Shown here: positions 8,316 through 18,604 of the stretch, in pieces
How positions within the stretch are numbered: position 1 is the first letter of the stretch
How the letters are laid out: every line of letters starts with the position of its first letter
Origin: Tardiphaga alba
Lineage (GTDB): Bacteria > Pseudomonadota > Alphaproteobacteria > Rhizobiales > Xanthobacteraceae
DNA length: 64,000 bases
Direction: 5' to 3'
Assembly: GCF_018279705.1 (NCBI RefSeq)
Contig: NZ_CP036498.1
Span: 2,807,001 to 2,871,000, forward strand
Notes under the pieces: generated by a model
Told to the model about the DNA's origin: nothing
Seen by the model: only the letters and a program-made list of their open reading frames with translations
Database searches by the model: none
Position numbers and translations under genes: made by a program

Positions 8316-9626
8316 TCACCTCTTCGAATGCGTGAGCGCAGCACGGCGCACCATCAGGCGACGCAGACGCGACTGGCGCGTCTCGCTGGCGGCTGGCACA
8401 GGCTCGACCACCACATGCAGCAGACGTGCATAATCGAGCACGAGGCCCGGCGTCCACGCCATCGCTTCCGCACGCCGCCGCAGCACGCTGGCGATCCAGA
8501 GCTCGGGCGTCGTGATCGCGCGAAAGAACGCGCGCCATGGCTGTCCGGTCTTGCCGAGTGCGCCCTCCAGTGCGGCGTCGAGCGCGTTGGCAACTGCGCT
8601 CGAGCAATTGCGGCTGGTGAGATTGTAAGCGGTGTCGCTGCGATAGGCGCGCCAGAAGTGGCGGACGCGCAGGCGGTCGATGCGCGTGAAGCGGATATGC
8701 TCCGTGGCTTCGCACCAGCCAGCGGCTTCCTCGGCATAGCTCGGCAGGAAGCGGCCAGGGATGTCGTTATCGACGCTAGCGCGCAGCATGCGACCGAATT
8801 CTTCCGGTGAGAGGTCGATTTCAACGGCGGGATAGTGGCTGATATAGACGTTCGGCGCGAGTTCGAGCGCGGCGTGGCCGGTGGAGATGCGGCCGCGATG
8901 ATCGATCGCGGCGATATAGCGATCGACGATTGGTCGGCGGCGTGGATTGCGCCCTGATCCGACGGGTGTCCAGACATGGACGATGAGATCGTCATGGCCG
9001 GCATCGTCCGGCGTTGCCGGCACCCACAACGCCGTCGGAAACGCCCCGCCGATCAGCATGGAGATCGGCGCATCCGGCGGCAGCTTCCGGAGCCGGTTGG
9101 CGAGCAGGATCGTGCCCCATCCGGAGATGATGAGCAGCGCGCCGACATTGAAGCCGATCGTGCCTTCATACCAAGTCGGCCAGGGTTCCAGCGTGATGAT
9201 GGCGAGGATGATCTCGATGGCGCCGGCGATCAGCGCCATGCGCCAGTTGTCGAAGCGCACGACCCACGCGCTGGCGATGCGCAAGGTGCCGTCACACAGC
9301 ATGACACCGCCGAGCAGCATGGCGATCAACATGTTGGAATGACGTGGTTGCGCGATGATGATCACGGCCGGCAGCAGCAAGATGACGGCCTTGACGAGTT
9401 GCTGGACGCGACGCTGCGTCGCCAGCATGCCGGCCATCAAGGCGGTGATGCCTTCGAGCAGCAGCAGGTAGCCGAAATAATGCGGCCGCACGACTGTCGA
9501 GCCGTCGAAGGCATCGATCATGATCACGACACCGAGCGCAGACCAGATCGCGCCGATGGCAAGCAAGGCACGCCACCGTCGCTGCACCACTTCGGCGCCG
9601 AGCAGGAGGAGCAGGAGTCGGATCAT
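8316..9626 (-). CDS. membrane protein with HdeD/DUF308-like segment fused to a Cys/His peptidase-like domain
   Basis: A 436-residue protein. Residues 1-200 are at least six hydrophobic segments with the repeated pattern of HdeD/DUF308 membrane proteins. Residues about 212-400 are soluble, with HVWTPVGSGRNPRRRPIVDRYIAAIDHRGRISTGHAALEL (His251) followed by YNLTSRNCSSAVANALDAAL (Cys341). A His before an NC-type Cys is the order found in permuted papain-like/NlpC-type folds, so a peptidase or amidase is possible. That assignment is inference from motif order. Start 9626 is chosen because upstream translated sequence is not protein-like. Confidence 0.7.
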   Translation of the reverse strand: MIRLLLLLLGAEVVQRRWRALLAIGAIWSALGVVIMIDAFDGSTVVRPHYFGYLLLLEGITALMAGMLATQRRVQQLVKAVILLLPAVIIIAQPRHSNMLIAMLLGGVMLCDGTLRIASAWVVRFDNWRMALIAGAIEIILAIITLEPWPTWYEGTIGFNVGALLIISGWGTILLANRLRKLPPDAPISMLIGGAFPTALWVPATPDDAGHDDLIVHVWTPVGSGRNPRRRPIVDRYIAAIDHRGRISTGHAALELAPNVYISHYPAVEIDLSPEEFGRMLRASVDNDIPGRFLPSYAEEAAGWCEATEHIRFTRIDRLRVRHFWRAYRSDTAYNLTSRNCSSAVANALDAALEGALGKTGQPWRAFFRAITTPELWIASVLRRRAEAMAWTPGLVLDYARLLHVVVEPVPAASETRQSRLRRLMVRRAALTHSKR

Positions 9627-9728
9627 CGGGAGGTCTCGGGCTACATCTCTAAGTCCGAAGCTATCCGCCAGATGTTTAACTTTTCCATGTAACGGATACC
9701 GCGATTTTGCAGGGCGGACAGCCGATCG

Positions 9729-10883
9729 ATGATATCTACGGGTTCCAATCTTTGGTCGCGTGCGGCGGTGATTGCCGCTGCCATGATCTTTGGCCTGACC
9801 TACAGTCTCAGCGCAGCGCTGCTCGCGCTCGATCTGTCCGAGCGTGGCCATTCGGATGCGTTCATCGGCGCCAATGCGGCCATGCATGCGGTCGGCGTGC
9901 TGGCGATGGCCTTTGCGCTGCCGCGCATGGTCGGAGGCATCGGAGCGCGGCGCATGGTGCTGGTCGCACTGGTGATTGCGGCCGTTGTGCTGGTGCTGTT
10001 TCCGGCGATGCCGTCGATCTGGCTGTGGTTTCCGCTGCGTATCGTGCTCGGCGCGGCGTCGGAGACGTTGTTCGTGATGTCGGAGACCTGGCTCAACAGT
10101 CTCAGCACCGATCAGACGCGCGCACGCGCCATGGCCGCATACACCGCCGCGCTCTCGCTCGGCTTCGCGCTGGGGCCGTTGCTGCTGTCGCTGATCGGGA
10201 CGGATGGTGCGACGGCCTATTGGGTCGGCGCGGCATTCGCCTTGGCGGCTGCGGTGTGTCTTGCGATGCCGGGGATCCGCCAGCCGACATTCGACAAAGG
10301 CGGCCACGGCAATCCGCTCGACTTCGTGATGCTGGCGCCTATCGCGATGGCGGCTACCGTGCTGCATGCATCGGTGGAGAGCAGTGGGCTATCCTTCCTC
10401 GCGCTCTACGCGCAGTCGCTTGGCTGGAAAGAGGGCGATGCAACGCAATTGATGTCCTGCATGATGGTCGGCGCCATCGTACTGCAATTGCCGATCGGCT
10501 GGCTCGGCGACAAGATGGATCGCCGCAAGCTGATCATCGCGCTGGCTGCGATCGCGGTGGTCGGGGCGCTGGTCTGGCCGTTGGCATTGCGCTCGCCATG
10601 GACCACCTATCCGCTGCTGTTCGTGTGGGGCGGTGTGTTCGTGGGGATCTATACGATCATGCTGACCATCGTCGGCAGTCGCTTCACGGGCAGTTCGCTG
10701 GTCGGCATCTATGCGGCGATGGGGCTGATGTGGGGCGTCGGCGCGTTGATCGGGCCGGTCGGCGCGGGTGCGGCAATGCAGTGGATCAGCCACGGATTGC
10801 CGCTATTCGTTGCCTTCGCCTGCGGATGCTTCCTGTTGGCGGCGCTGTGGCAGACAATGCGTGGCAGCGGCGAGGCTACGTAG
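9729..10883 (+). CDS. MFS transporter (YcaD-like)
   Basis: A 384-residue major facilitator superfamily protein with about 12 hydrophobic segments. The loop 2-3 motif is degenerate ([14 protein letters not shown]). The region [34 protein letters not shown] and the mid-protein [13 protein letters not shown] are typical of the YcaD branch. Substrate unknown. The stop codon falls in the palindrome CTACGTAG (10876-10883), which also contains the stop of the convergent rsmA gene. Confidence 0.88.
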   Translation: MISTGSNLWSRAAVIAAAMIFGLTYSLSAALLALDLSERGHSDAFIGANAAMHAVGVLAMAFALPRMVGGIGARRMVLVALVIAAVVLVLFPAMPSIWLWFPLRIVLGAASETLFVMSETWLNSLSTDQTRARAMAAYTAALSLGFALGPLLLSLIGTDGATAYWVGAAFALAAAVCLAMPGIRQPTFDKGGHGNPLDFVMLAPIAMAATVLHASVESSGLSFLALYAQSLGWKEGDATQLMSCMMVGAIVLQLPIGWLGDKMDRRKLIIALAAIAVVGALVWPLALRSPWTTYPLLFVWGGVFVGIYTIMLTIVGSRFTGSSLVGIYAAMGLMWGVGALIGPVGAGAAMQWISHGLPLFVAFACGCFLLAALWQTMRGSGEAT

Positions 10884-11742
10884 CGGTTTTCGCGGCCTTG
10901 CGCAGCTCCGCGAGGGCATTCGCCATCGCGACGAAGCCTGAAACGGGCACGGTCTCGGCGCGTCGTGTGCCGTCGATACCTGCGGCGGCTGCGAGCTTCT
11001 CCGGGTCAACGCCGAGCGGCTTCAGACTCTGTCGCAGCATCTTGCGGCGCTGGTTGAATGCGGCCCCGGCCACTTGTTCGAGCAGGCGGCGTTCGCATGC
11101 GTCCGGATTTGGGCGCGGCTTGAGGCGCACGACCGATGACGTCACTTTCGGCGGCGGCGTGAAGGCGGCCGGCGAGATGTCGAACAGAATCTTGGTTTCC
11201 GCACGCCAGTTGGCGAGCACGCCGAGCCGGCCATAGGCTTCGTCGTCACCAACAGCGACGATGCGCTCTGCCACCTCGCGCTGGAACATCAGCACCATCA
11301 TGTCGTACCAGGGCGGCCACGGCTCGGTGCAAAGCCAGTCGATGAGCAGCTGCGTGCCGATATTGTAGGGCAGGTTGGCGACGATGCGCGCCGGTCCGCC
11401 ATCGAGCATCGGGCGCGGATCGAAGGTCTGTGCATCGCCGAGCACGATCTCGAGCCGGCCCGGATAATGTGCTGCGATTTCCTGCAGCGGGCCGAGGGCG
11501 CGTTCGTCACGCTCGACTGCGATCACGCGTGCCGCGCCTGTGGCAAGCAATGCGCGGGTGAGACCGCCGGGACCGGGGCCGATCTCGACCACTGTGACGC
11601 CCTCAAGCGGGCCTGCCGCGCGGGCAATACGTGCCGTGAGATTCAGATCAAGCAGAAAATTCTGGCCGAGCGATTTCCGCGCCTGCAGGTCATGGCGCTT
11701 GATGACCTCGCGGAGCGGCGGAAGATCGTCGATCCCGCTCAT
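10876..11742 (-). CDS. rsmA: 16S rRNA (adenine1518-N6/adenine1519-N6)-dimethyltransferase
   Basis: RsmA (KsgA) dimethylates two adjacent adenines in helix 45 of 16S rRNA late in 30S assembly. The 288-residue protein shows [10 protein letters not shown] at the N-terminus, the SAM motif [11 protein letters not shown] (52-62), the acidic ribose ligand in VERDE, and the catalytic NLPYNI (123-128). Its ATG overlaps the pdxA stop by 4 bp (ATGA), so translation is coupled. It is the last gene of the lpt-surA-pdxA-rsmA run. Confidence 0.97.
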   Translation of the reverse strand: MSGIDDLPPLREVIKRHDLQARKSLGQNFLLDLNLTARIARAAGPLEGVTVVEIGPGPGGLTRALLATGAARVIAVERDERALGPLQEIAAHYPGRLEIVLGDAQTFDPRPMLDGGPARIVANLPYNIGTQLLIDWLCTEPWPPWYDMMVLMFQREVAERIVAVGDDEAYGRLGVLANWRAETKILFDISPAAFTPPPKVTSSVVRLKPRPNPDACERRLLEQVAGAAFNQRRKMLRQSLKPLGVDPEKLAAAAGIDGTRRAETVPVSGFVAMANALAELRKAAKTAT

Positions 11743-12740
11743 GTGGCGGCGTCGGCCATGCGCGCTGCAAGTTTCAGCGCAGCGATTAGGCTGGACGGAT
11801 TGGCCTTGCCGGTACCTGCGATGTCGAACGCCGTGCCATGATCCGGCGAGGTGCGGATGAAGGGCAGGCCGAGCGTGACATTGACGCCTTCATCGAAAGC
11901 GATGGTCTTGATCGGGATTAGCGCCTGATCGTGATACATGCAGATGGCGCAGTCATACGTCGCACGTGCAGCCGGGTGGAACATCGTATCGGCGGGCAGT
12001 GGACCGCGGGCATCGATGCCTTCGTTCTGCAAAACGGTGACAGCGTGTTGGATGAAAGCCAGTTCCTCGTCACCCATGCTGCCATCTTCGCCGGCATGCG
12101 GATTGAGGCCGGCAATCGCGAGGCGCGGACGCTGGATGCCAAAGCGCGCTTTCATGTCGTTGACCACGATGCGTGCGGTGGCCGTAATCAGCGGGCCGTT
12201 GAGCTGGTCGATGGCGTCGCGCAGCGAGACATGGATCGTCACCGGCACCACGGCCAGTTCAGGCGACCACAGCATCATTACCGGGAGCGGCACCTTGCCG
12301 TCTTTGGCCGCGAGCTCGGCGAGAAACTCGGTGTGTCCGGGATGTTGGAAGCCGGCGCGATAGAGCACGCTCTTGGCGATCGGATTGGTAACGACGGCGC
12401 CGGCATGGCCGGATTCCACATCGGCCACGGCTTGGCGGATGGAGGCAATCGCCGCGGGTGCACTGGAGGCGTCGGGACGGCGCGCCTGGGCCGTCACGGC
12501 ATGGCCTGTGGAGACCACGGGCAGGGCGTCTGTGAAGATGCTGATCGCCGTCGCGGGTGTTGCATCGGCTAGCGCGATGTCATGGCCAAGCGCCTGCGCG
12601 CGGGCAGCCATGAAGTCGCGGTCGCCAAGCAGGTAGAACGGCGGCAGATCGAGTTCGCGTCGCTTCAGCCAAGCGGCGATGGCGATGTCCGGGCCGATGC
12701 CAGCGGGTTCGCCGAGGGTCAGTGCGAGAGGTGTGGTCAT
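11739..12740 (-). CDS. pdxA: 4-hydroxythreonine-4-phosphate dehydrogenase
   Basis: PdxA oxidises 4-phosphohydroxy-L-threonine in pyridoxal 5'-phosphate synthesis. The 333-residue protein begins [16 protein letters not shown]. It carries the metal-binding histidines in [17 protein letters not shown] and [11 protein letters not shown], and the substrate loop [18 protein letters not shown]. Length and motifs are normal. It lies between the SurA-like gene (42 bp upstream) and rsmA (4-bp overlap), the same order as in enterobacteria. Confidence 0.97.
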   Translation of the reverse strand: MTTPLALTLGEPAGIGPDIAIAAWLKRRELDLPPFYLLGDRDFMAARAQALGHDIALADATPATAISIFTDALPVVSTGHAVTAQARRPDASSAPAAIASIRQAVADVESGHAGAVVTNPIAKSVLYRAGFQHPGHTEFLAELAAKDGKVPLPVMMLWSPELAVVPVTIHVSLRDAIDQLNGPLITATARIVVNDMKARFGIQRPRLAIAGLNPHAGEDGSMGDEELAFIQHAVTVLQNEGIDARGPLPADTMFHPAARATYDCAICMYHDQALIPIKTIAFDEGVNVTLGLPFIRTSPDHGTAFDIAGTGKANPSSLIAALKLAARMADAAT

Positions 12741-12782
12741 GCTGCCGCTTTCAGTCAGCCGCGGCCGCAGCCGGATTGATGA

Positions 12783-13712
12783 TTACCGATATTCGATCAT
12801 CGCTGCCTTGCGGACGTCCGCAAGATACGACTTCGACTTGGCATCGAATTTCTCGGCAAACATCTTCTCGCGAACCTCGCGCTTCTTCGGCGTATCGACC
12901 TTGGTCGGCTTGCGCGAGCATAGCGCAACCATCTCGATGCCCTGCGCGGTGACTTCCGGCGAGGTGAGGTGGCCGATAGGCGTCTTGTCGAGCATGTCGC
13001 GCAGATTCGGCGGCAGGTCGGCGGAGCTTTTCACCACAATGCCTTTGACGGTGGCGTTCTGGGTCGACTTGAAGGTGCGGATCGCGTCGTCGCAGCTCTG
13101 GATGCGCTCACGCAGCGCCATCGCTTCCTTGTGGCGTGCTTCCGCAAGGCCACCGCCCGCGCCGCGCGGGACGATCAGCACGAGCGGACGCATCTGGTAT
13201 TCGAACGCCTCTGCCGTCGCATCGCCGCCCTGTCCCTGGACCGCTGCTTCGACTTCCTTTTCTCCGACCTGCAGGCTCTGCTTGAAACGGCCGCGCACGA
13301 TCGCGTTCCAGACCATGTCGGCTTTGAGACGGCTCTTCAGCGTATTGGGACGGATGCCCTTCGATGCCAAAGACTGCGTCAATTGATCCGGGGTGAGCCG
13401 CATGCGCGACGCCATGTTGGCGTATGAGCCATCGACTTCGCTCGGGCCGGGATCGACGCTGAACTTCTTGCCTTCCTTGATCTTGACCTTTTCGTTGATC
13501 AAGTCGTCAAGCACGCTTTGTCGGCTATTTTCCTTCGCGCCTGATAGCGCGTTCAGCTTCATGCGCTGTTCGATATCCATATTGGTGATCGGCTCGCCAT
13601 TGACGATGACGGCAACGGTCTGGGCGTGGGCCGGCGACACCGCCGAGATCAGAACCATCGCAGCAGTTGCCATTGCAGCATGCACAAGGTGACGGGCGTT
13701 CATCGCGTTCAT
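12783..13712 (-). CDS. SurA-like periplasmic chaperone / peptidylprolyl isomerase
   Basis: A 309-residue exported protein with signal peptide ending SAVSPAHAQ. The SurA N-terminal motif follows: VAVIVNGEPITNMDIEQRMKLNAL...VLDDLINEKVKIKEGKKF. A single weak rotamase-like region lies towards the C-terminus (about 180-290), so it is shorter than enterobacterial SurA (about 430 aa, two PPIase domains). Context lptD-surA-pdxA-rsmA supports a role in folding outer-membrane proteins such as LptD. Start chosen at 13712 with GGAG 4 bp upstream; ATGs at 13715 and 13703 are alternatives. An in-frame extension to 13877 would overlap lptD and is unlikely. Confidence 0.85.
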   Translation of the reverse strand: MNAMNARHLVHAAMATAAMVLISAVSPAHAQTVAVIVNGEPITNMDIEQRMKLNALSGAKENSRQSVLDDLINEKVKIKEGKKFSVDPGPSEVDGSYANMASRMRLTPDQLTQSLASKGIRPNTLKSRLKADMVWNAIVRGRFKQSLQVGEKEVEAAVQGQGGDATAEAFEYQMRPLVLIVPRGAGGGLAEARHKEAMALRERIQSCDDAIRTFKSTQNATVKGIVVKSSADLPPNLRDMLDKTPIGHLTSPEVTAQGIEMVALCSRKPTKVDTPKKREVREKMFAEKFDAKSKSYLADVRKAAMIEYR

Positions 13713-13833
13713 CATTCTCCGGAAGAGCTGTTGGCCTGGGCCCGGTATCGAGCCGTTCGCGCATACATCGCGGCCGAAAACGGAAATTTCGCGGCAGCCG
13801 GAACCGGTTTGTCCGGCCGTCGCGATCAAGTGA

Positions 13834-16335
13834 TCAATAGACGCCGTTCGTGCCGGTGCCGGCTTGTGTACCGCCAAGGGTACGCAGGCCGATCTGGAAC
13901 ATCACCGTATGGCTCAGCACAGGTGGCGTCGAGAGATTGGCGACGTAGCTGTAGGAGGTGACGTAGTTCAGCGCGAGGATGAAACAGTCGTCCACATAGC
14001 CAGCGCCGACCATGTACTGATCGAGCTTGTTGGCTTCCAGGTTCCAGCGCGCACCGCCGGTGACAACCCAGTTGTTTGCAATCTTGACCGAACCCGTGCC
14101 GAGCAGGCCTTCGCGGCGCGTCAGATAGCCGAGTTCCGCCTGCGGCGCATAGTTGCCATAGAGCATACTGACCGACCAGCGGTCGAACGAGGCGCGGCCT
14201 TCGGCCTCGAAGCGATTGACGTTACCAGTGGCTTCGTCGATGCGGGCGCGGGTCGAGAACGAATAGGTGCGGTTCGGTGCATAGGTGACGCTGGCGACAT
14301 AATCGGAGCGTGGATTCTGCAGTCCGGAGGCGACGCCGGTATTTGTCAGATCGGCGACGGCGAACGAGTTCATACCGAACAGCTGATAGGATTGACCGAG
14401 CAGCACCTTGACCGAGCCGCCCTGGTCGAACTGGGTGGTTGCCTGCACGCCCACATTGGCACGGCCGCCGCCTTCAACACGGTCATAACCCGAGAACTTG
14501 TTCACGTTGAACAGGTTGCTGGTGTCGAAATTCATGCTCTGCGCGTCTTCGTTCGGAAGACGGCCGGCATAGCTTTCGTTCGGACGGATGATGACCTGCG
14601 CGATCGGCTCGACAATCGTGCTGCCCCAGGGCTGCACATTGATGAACGGATAGCGATATTCGAGGCCAACAGTCGGCATGACGCGCAGGGCCTGCGTGTC
14701 GCCGACCGGCAGGTAGTTCGAGACACCCGGCTGGTTCGAGATCGAGGCATCGATCGCGTCAACGCGAACACTGGCGAATGGCGTGAAGATCTGACCCAGT
14801 TCGTCCGTGAACGACCGGCGCCACTGCGCTTCTGCGGAGAAACGGGTGTATGTGCCTGGAATCCCGCGCAACAGACAATTGGCGGGCAGGCGCGCGCCTG
14901 GATCTGCAGACGTCGGGGTGCAGAGGCTCAAACCGTCGAGCCCGACATTCGTATTGATGCGATCAAACGCCGCTTCTTGGCGTGACAGGCTCGTAAAGTT
15001 GAATTTGTAGCTGAACTCGCCGCCCAGAATGTTCTGCTGCAGGACGTTGTTGTAGTCCATCACCGGATGGATGATGGGAACCTGGCGCTGGTTACCCGAG
15101 AAGCTCAGATAGTGCATCGTGCGCAGATCGAAGAAGCTGCGCTTGCCGACACCCGTCAAATAGAGCTGCGACACCGCTTCGGTCTGCAGGCTCAGGAACG
15201 ACTGATAGGGATCCCGGTACATCGCAAGGCGGTAGTCATACAGGAAGTTGTAGTCGCTGAGTGCGACCGCATCCCAACCCCAGACCCACTTGTCGTTGAT
15301 CGCGAACTGGCCCTTGGTTTCGACGCCGCCGCGCCAATCCTTCTCGCCAACCTGACCTGCATAGGCGCTCGGGTCCTGCTGGTTGATGCCATAGGCCCGG
15401 ATCTGATAGGCGCCATCCATCAGACGTTGGCGGAATTCACCCTGGACCAGCAGACCCTGCCGCGTGGTGTAACGCGGCGAGATCGTCGCATCGTAATCCG
15501 GTGCGATCGCCCAGTAGAACGGCGTTTCGATGCCGTAGCCGAAATTCGAATTCTGCGAGAAGCCCGGCATCAGGAAGCCGGTCTTGCGCTTCACCGTCGG
15601 ATCGGGCGTCGAGAAATAAGGCATGTAAGCGAGGGGCACGCCGAAGAACTCGACGCGCGCATCCTCGAAATACATCATCTTTTCGGTCTGGTCGTGGATG
15701 ATGCGAGCACCCTTGACCTGCCACAGCGGTGGCTTCTTCGGATCGTCCTTACAGGCCGCGCAGGCCGTGTAGACGCCGTTCTGGAACACCGTGTAGTTGC
15801 CTGCCGTGCGTTCGGCGCGCGTTGCGGCCATACGCGTCGCGTCAGCCGTGTCGACGCGCAGCGAATCCACGAAACCGTCGCGATAGTCGTCGCTCAGGTC
15901 CAGCAGGTTGGCATAGGTAATCCTGCCGTCGGCATCCGTCATCCGGACATTGCCTTCGGCATGCAGGCGCTTGGTCTTCTGGTCGTAAACGACCTTGTCC
16001 GCTTCGACCGAGGTGCCGTTGTAATACATCTGCACCTTGCCGACGGCGGCAACGCGCGAGTTGTTATAGTCGTAATTCACCTCGGTCGCCTGAACCAGCA
16101 TCTGGCCGGTTTCGGTCGTCGGGCGGGGCGGAACCGGACGGGTGGCTGGGCGGTTATAGGTGAAACCCTGCGCGTTTGCGGGCGTGCTCAAGTCTGCACC
16201 AAAGGTGCAGGCGAGGCCCAGCAAAGCTGCTGCAGCAAACGAATTGGCGACAGGCACACGTCCGCAATCTGCGCAAACCATCATGCGCAGTCTCGAAGCC
16301 AGCTTTCGCTTATGGAGGGCGGCAAAAACAGCCAC
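13834..16335 (-). CDS. lptD: LPS-assembly protein LptD
   Basis: LptD is the outer-membrane barrel that inserts lipopolysaccharide into the outer leaflet. The 833-residue product has a signal sequence with an extended n-region (cleavage near ANAQG). An OstA/LptA-like jellyroll follows (VNYDYNNSRVAAVGKVQMYYNGTSVEADKVVYD), then the large C-terminal barrel ending in a phenylalanine/tyrosine-rich last strand. Start is GTG 16335 with AGGAGGA 6 bp upstream. The lptG stop TAG shares its final G with this GTG (TAGTG), so the two are translationally coupled. A start at ATG 16284 would give a shorter signal peptide. Confidence 0.94.
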   Translation of the reverse strand: MAVFAALHKRKLASRLRMMVCADCGRVPVANSFAAAALLGLACTFGADLSTPANAQGFTYNRPATRPVPPRPTTETGQMLVQATEVNYDYNNSRVAAVGKVQMYYNGTSVEADKVVYDQKTKRLHAEGNVRMTDADGRITYANLLDLSDDYRDGFVDSLRVDTADATRMAATRAERTAGNYTVFQNGVYTACAACKDDPKKPPLWQVKGARIIHDQTEKMMYFEDARVEFFGVPLAYMPYFSTPDPTVKRKTGFLMPGFSQNSNFGYGIETPFYWAIAPDYDATISPRYTTRQGLLVQGEFRQRLMDGAYQIRAYGINQQDPSAYAGQVGEKDWRGGVETKGQFAINDKWVWGWDAVALSDYNFLYDYRLAMYRDPYQSFLSLQTEAVSQLYLTGVGKRSFFDLRTMHYLSFSGNQRQVPIIHPVMDYNNVLQQNILGGEFSYKFNFTSLSRQEAAFDRINTNVGLDGLSLCTPTSADPGARLPANCLLRGIPGTYTRFSAEAQWRRSFTDELGQIFTPFASVRVDAIDASISNQPGVSNYLPVGDTQALRVMPTVGLEYRYPFINVQPWGSTIVEPIAQVIIRPNESYAGRLPNEDAQSMNFDTSNLFNVNKFSGYDRVEGGGRANVGVQATTQFDQGGSVKVLLGQSYQLFGMNSFAVADLTNTGVASGLQNPRSDYVASVTYAPNRTYSFSTRARIDEATGNVNRFEAEGRASFDRWSVSMLYGNYAPQAELGYLTRREGLLGTGSVKIANNWVVTGGARWNLEANKLDQYMVGAGYVDDCFILALNYVTSYSYVANLSTPPVLSHTVMFQIGLRTLGGTQAGTGTNGVY

Positions 16336-17435
16336 TACCCGTCCTCCTGGTACAGCAAGGCCAAGAAGCCGGTGAGGCCGCCCACACACACAGGCAGCCA
16401 CGCCGCAGCAATCGGATGCATCAACTCAGCCTTGCTCAAATCTTCCGTAACTTTCGACAGAACGTAGAGCAGAAAGCCTGCTCCGACGCCACTCAAAACC
16501 ATCTTCTGGACACCGCCCATCCGAAAGAACCTCAGGCTCACGGATGCAGCCAACATGACCATCGCAACCAGCAAAAACGGCTGTGCGATGAGCTTATGGT
16601 ACTGCAAACGGTACCCCGCAGTCGCGAAACCCGAGCTCTCGGAGGATTTGATATACGAAGGAAGTTGCCAAAATGACACTGTTTCGGGGGTCGAGAAACT
16701 ATTACGCACCTGGGCCGGGGTGAGGGTGGTGGCCAGATCGAGGGTCTCCTGCTCGACGACGGGCGAATCGAGGGTGTAGCGACGCACCCCCTTGAACACC
16801 CAGCGACCGGGTTCGAGCGTGGCCTCCCGGGCCTCCATCCGTTCACTGAACTGGGATTCAGCGTCGAATCTGAACACGGTCAGGCCGGTCAGGCGAAGTC
16901 CTTGCTGCTCGCTGCGGGCAGCGTTGATAATGGCTTGTCCTTCGCTGTTGACCTGGTTGATCCAGAAACCCGATGCGTCCTGGACGCCTCCGCCGGGGGC
17001 TTCGCCGAACAGTCCGGCTTCCATTCGCTTCGATTCTTCGCGCATGTGAGCCGACACTGGATTGTAGACAACCGTGGCGAGTGCGCCGAGGACGAGGGCG
17101 CTGAACAAAGCGGGGCTGATGAATTGCCAGGCGGACACGCCGGCAGCGCGGGCGACCACCAGCTCAAGCCGGCGCGACAACGCCAGATAACAGGTCATGC
17201 CGCCGATCAGGATGCAAAACGGCATCAGCTTTTCGAGCGCCTGCGGCACTCGATACAGCGAAGTCTGCGCCACCATCAGGGCTGGCGGCACATTGACGAG
17301 GCCGGACGTGCGCCGGACCATCTCGATGTAATCGACGAGCACCAGCAACATGAAAATGCTGATGAACACACCCAGCGCCGCCACCAGGAAGCGGCCCGCA
17401 AAATAGCGCCCGATCGTGTTGGTGATCATGTTCAT
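16335..17435 (-). CDS. lptG: LPS export ABC transporter permease LptG
   Basis: LptG with LptF forms the membrane part of the LptB2FG transporter, which extracts LPS from the inner membrane. The 366-residue protein has the N-terminal helix (NTIGRYFAGRFL), three membrane segments, a periplasmic beta-jellyroll domain (about 130-260), and three C-terminal membrane segments (IAQPFLLVAMVMLAASVSLRF...). Its start overlaps the lptF stop by 4 bp and its stop overlaps the lptD start by 1 base. Confidence 0.95.
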   Translation of the reverse strand: MNMITNTIGRYFAGRFLVAALGVFISIFMLLVLVDYIEMVRRTSGLVNVPPALMVAQTSLYRVPQALEKLMPFCILIGGMTCYLALSRRLELVVARAAGVSAWQFISPALFSALVLGALATVVYNPVSAHMREESKRMEAGLFGEAPGGGVQDASGFWINQVNSEGQAIINAARSEQQGLRLTGLTVFRFDAESQFSERMEAREATLEPGRWVFKGVRRYTLDSPVVEQETLDLATTLTPAQVRNSFSTPETVSFWQLPSYIKSSESSGFATAGYRLQYHKLIAQPFLLVAMVMLAASVSLRFFRMGGVQKMVLSGVGAGFLLYVLSKVTEDLSKAELMHPIAAAWLPVCVGGLTGFLALLYQEDG

Positions 17436-18604
17436 GCGGTGGCCGGGCGTCGAAACAGCCGCGCCAGGCGCGCATTCGATCTGTTGATGGCTTCGATGAA
17501 CTTTGCGGGCGGCTCCAGCACAATGCCGCGCGAAATGATGAAGACGCTGCCGCCGATCGCGGCAAATAGCAGGAAGTACTGCAGCGGCGTGGCAAGGTCT
17601 GATTTCACGGCCGTGACCGAGCAGGCGAAGCCGGCGGTGCGCAGGCCGAATACTGCGGCGATCGCGTTACCCATGGAGAAATTGCGGCTCTGGCGGGTGG
17701 TGCGCGGAGAGCCGAGAAACGCAAAAGTCAGGCCGGCAAACGCAAATGGATAAAGCGGCGCCATCAGGCGATCGTTCAGCTCGGCGCTGAACTGGCGTGG
17801 CATCTGCTTATACAGCGGATCATTGGCCGGTGGCGCGAGCAGTTCCCAAAGATAGCGCTCGCGGATGTCGTAGGTGACGTCCTGGCTGCTGCGGTTCGAA
17901 AATTTGGACATGTCGAAGGCGTAGCGGCCGAACGCCACCATGGCCGGATCGGTCTTGCCGGTCTCGAAACGCTGCAGGTTGCCGTCTTCAAGGATCAGGA
18001 ACGAGCCGTCATTGTTCTTCAGGATGGTCCCGTGATCCGCGATGATCGTATTGCGTTCCTTGGGATCGCGGCGGTCATCCACGAAGATGCCGACCAGCAG
18101 GCCGCCGGGCTGACGCTCCTTGATGCGGATCGTGAGATTCTGATCGAGCTGCGCAAAGCGGCCCGGCTGCAGGATGTTTGTCAGGATGTCGGCCGTGATC
18201 TCGGTGTCCCAGCGCTTCAGCCGCCGCAACCCATCGGGCGCGAGATAAAAGCTGATGACCGCGACCAGCAGCGACACGACCAATGTCGCGAAAAGAAACG
18301 GGCGGAACAGCCGGATCGGCGACAGGCCGGCGGCATTCATCACGATGATCTCGGAATCGGTCGCAAGCTTGGTCAGGGTGTGGGCGATCGCGATCATCAG
18401 CGCGATGGGCGCAATGACCAGCACAAGCACCGGAATGGCCAGGCTGGTGACGCCCAGAAAGGTCAGGATGGTCTGGCCCTGACTGGTCATCAGGTCGATG
18501 CCGCGCAGCGCCTGGGTAATCCAGATCACGCCCGTCAGGCTGATCAGGACGACCGCAAACGATGCCAGCACCGTCCGGAAGATATATCTGTCGATCGACC
18601 CCAT
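17432..18604 (-). CDS. lptF: LPS export ABC transporter permease LptF
   Basis: A 390-residue YjgP/YjgQ family permease, partner of LptG. It begins MGSIDRYIFRTVLASFAVVLISLTGVIWITQALRGIDL and has the family stretch IMNAAGLSPIRLFRP after the third segment. The periplasmic domain spans about 140-290, and C-terminal membrane segments end in a basic tail. It heads the lptF-lptG-lptD-surA-pdxA-rsmA series and is divergent from pepA-holC, as in gamma-proteobacteria. Confidence 0.95.
   Translation of the reverse strand: MGSIDRYIFRTVLASFAVVLISLTGVIWITQALRGIDLMTSQGQTILTFLGVTSLAIPVLVLVIAPIALMIAIAHTLTKLATDSEIIVMNAAGLSPIRLFRPFLFATLVVSLLVAVISFYLAPDGLRRLKRWDTEITADILTNILQPGRFAQLDQNLTIRIKERQPGGLLVGIFVDDRRDPKERNTIIADHGTILKNNDGSFLILEDGNLQRFETGKTDPAMVAFGRYAFDMSKFSNRSSQDVTYDIRERYLWELLAPPANDPLYKQMPRQFSAELNDRLMAPLYPFAFAGLTFAFLGSPRTTRQSRNFSMGNAIAAVFGLRTAGFACSVTAVKSDLATPLQYFLLFAAIGGSVFIISRGIVLEPPAKFIEAINRSNARLARLFRRPATA

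Noticed and set aside
9627..10367. N-terminal extension of the DUF308-like protein to 683 residues
   Set aside because: The added part is antisense to the MFS gene and is Arg/His/Gln-rich with no domain; the hydrophobic domain starts at the ATG at 9626.
9707..11236. 509-codon open frame on the plus strand
   Set aside because: Runs through the MFS gene in another frame and then antisense to rsmA; no protein-like pattern.
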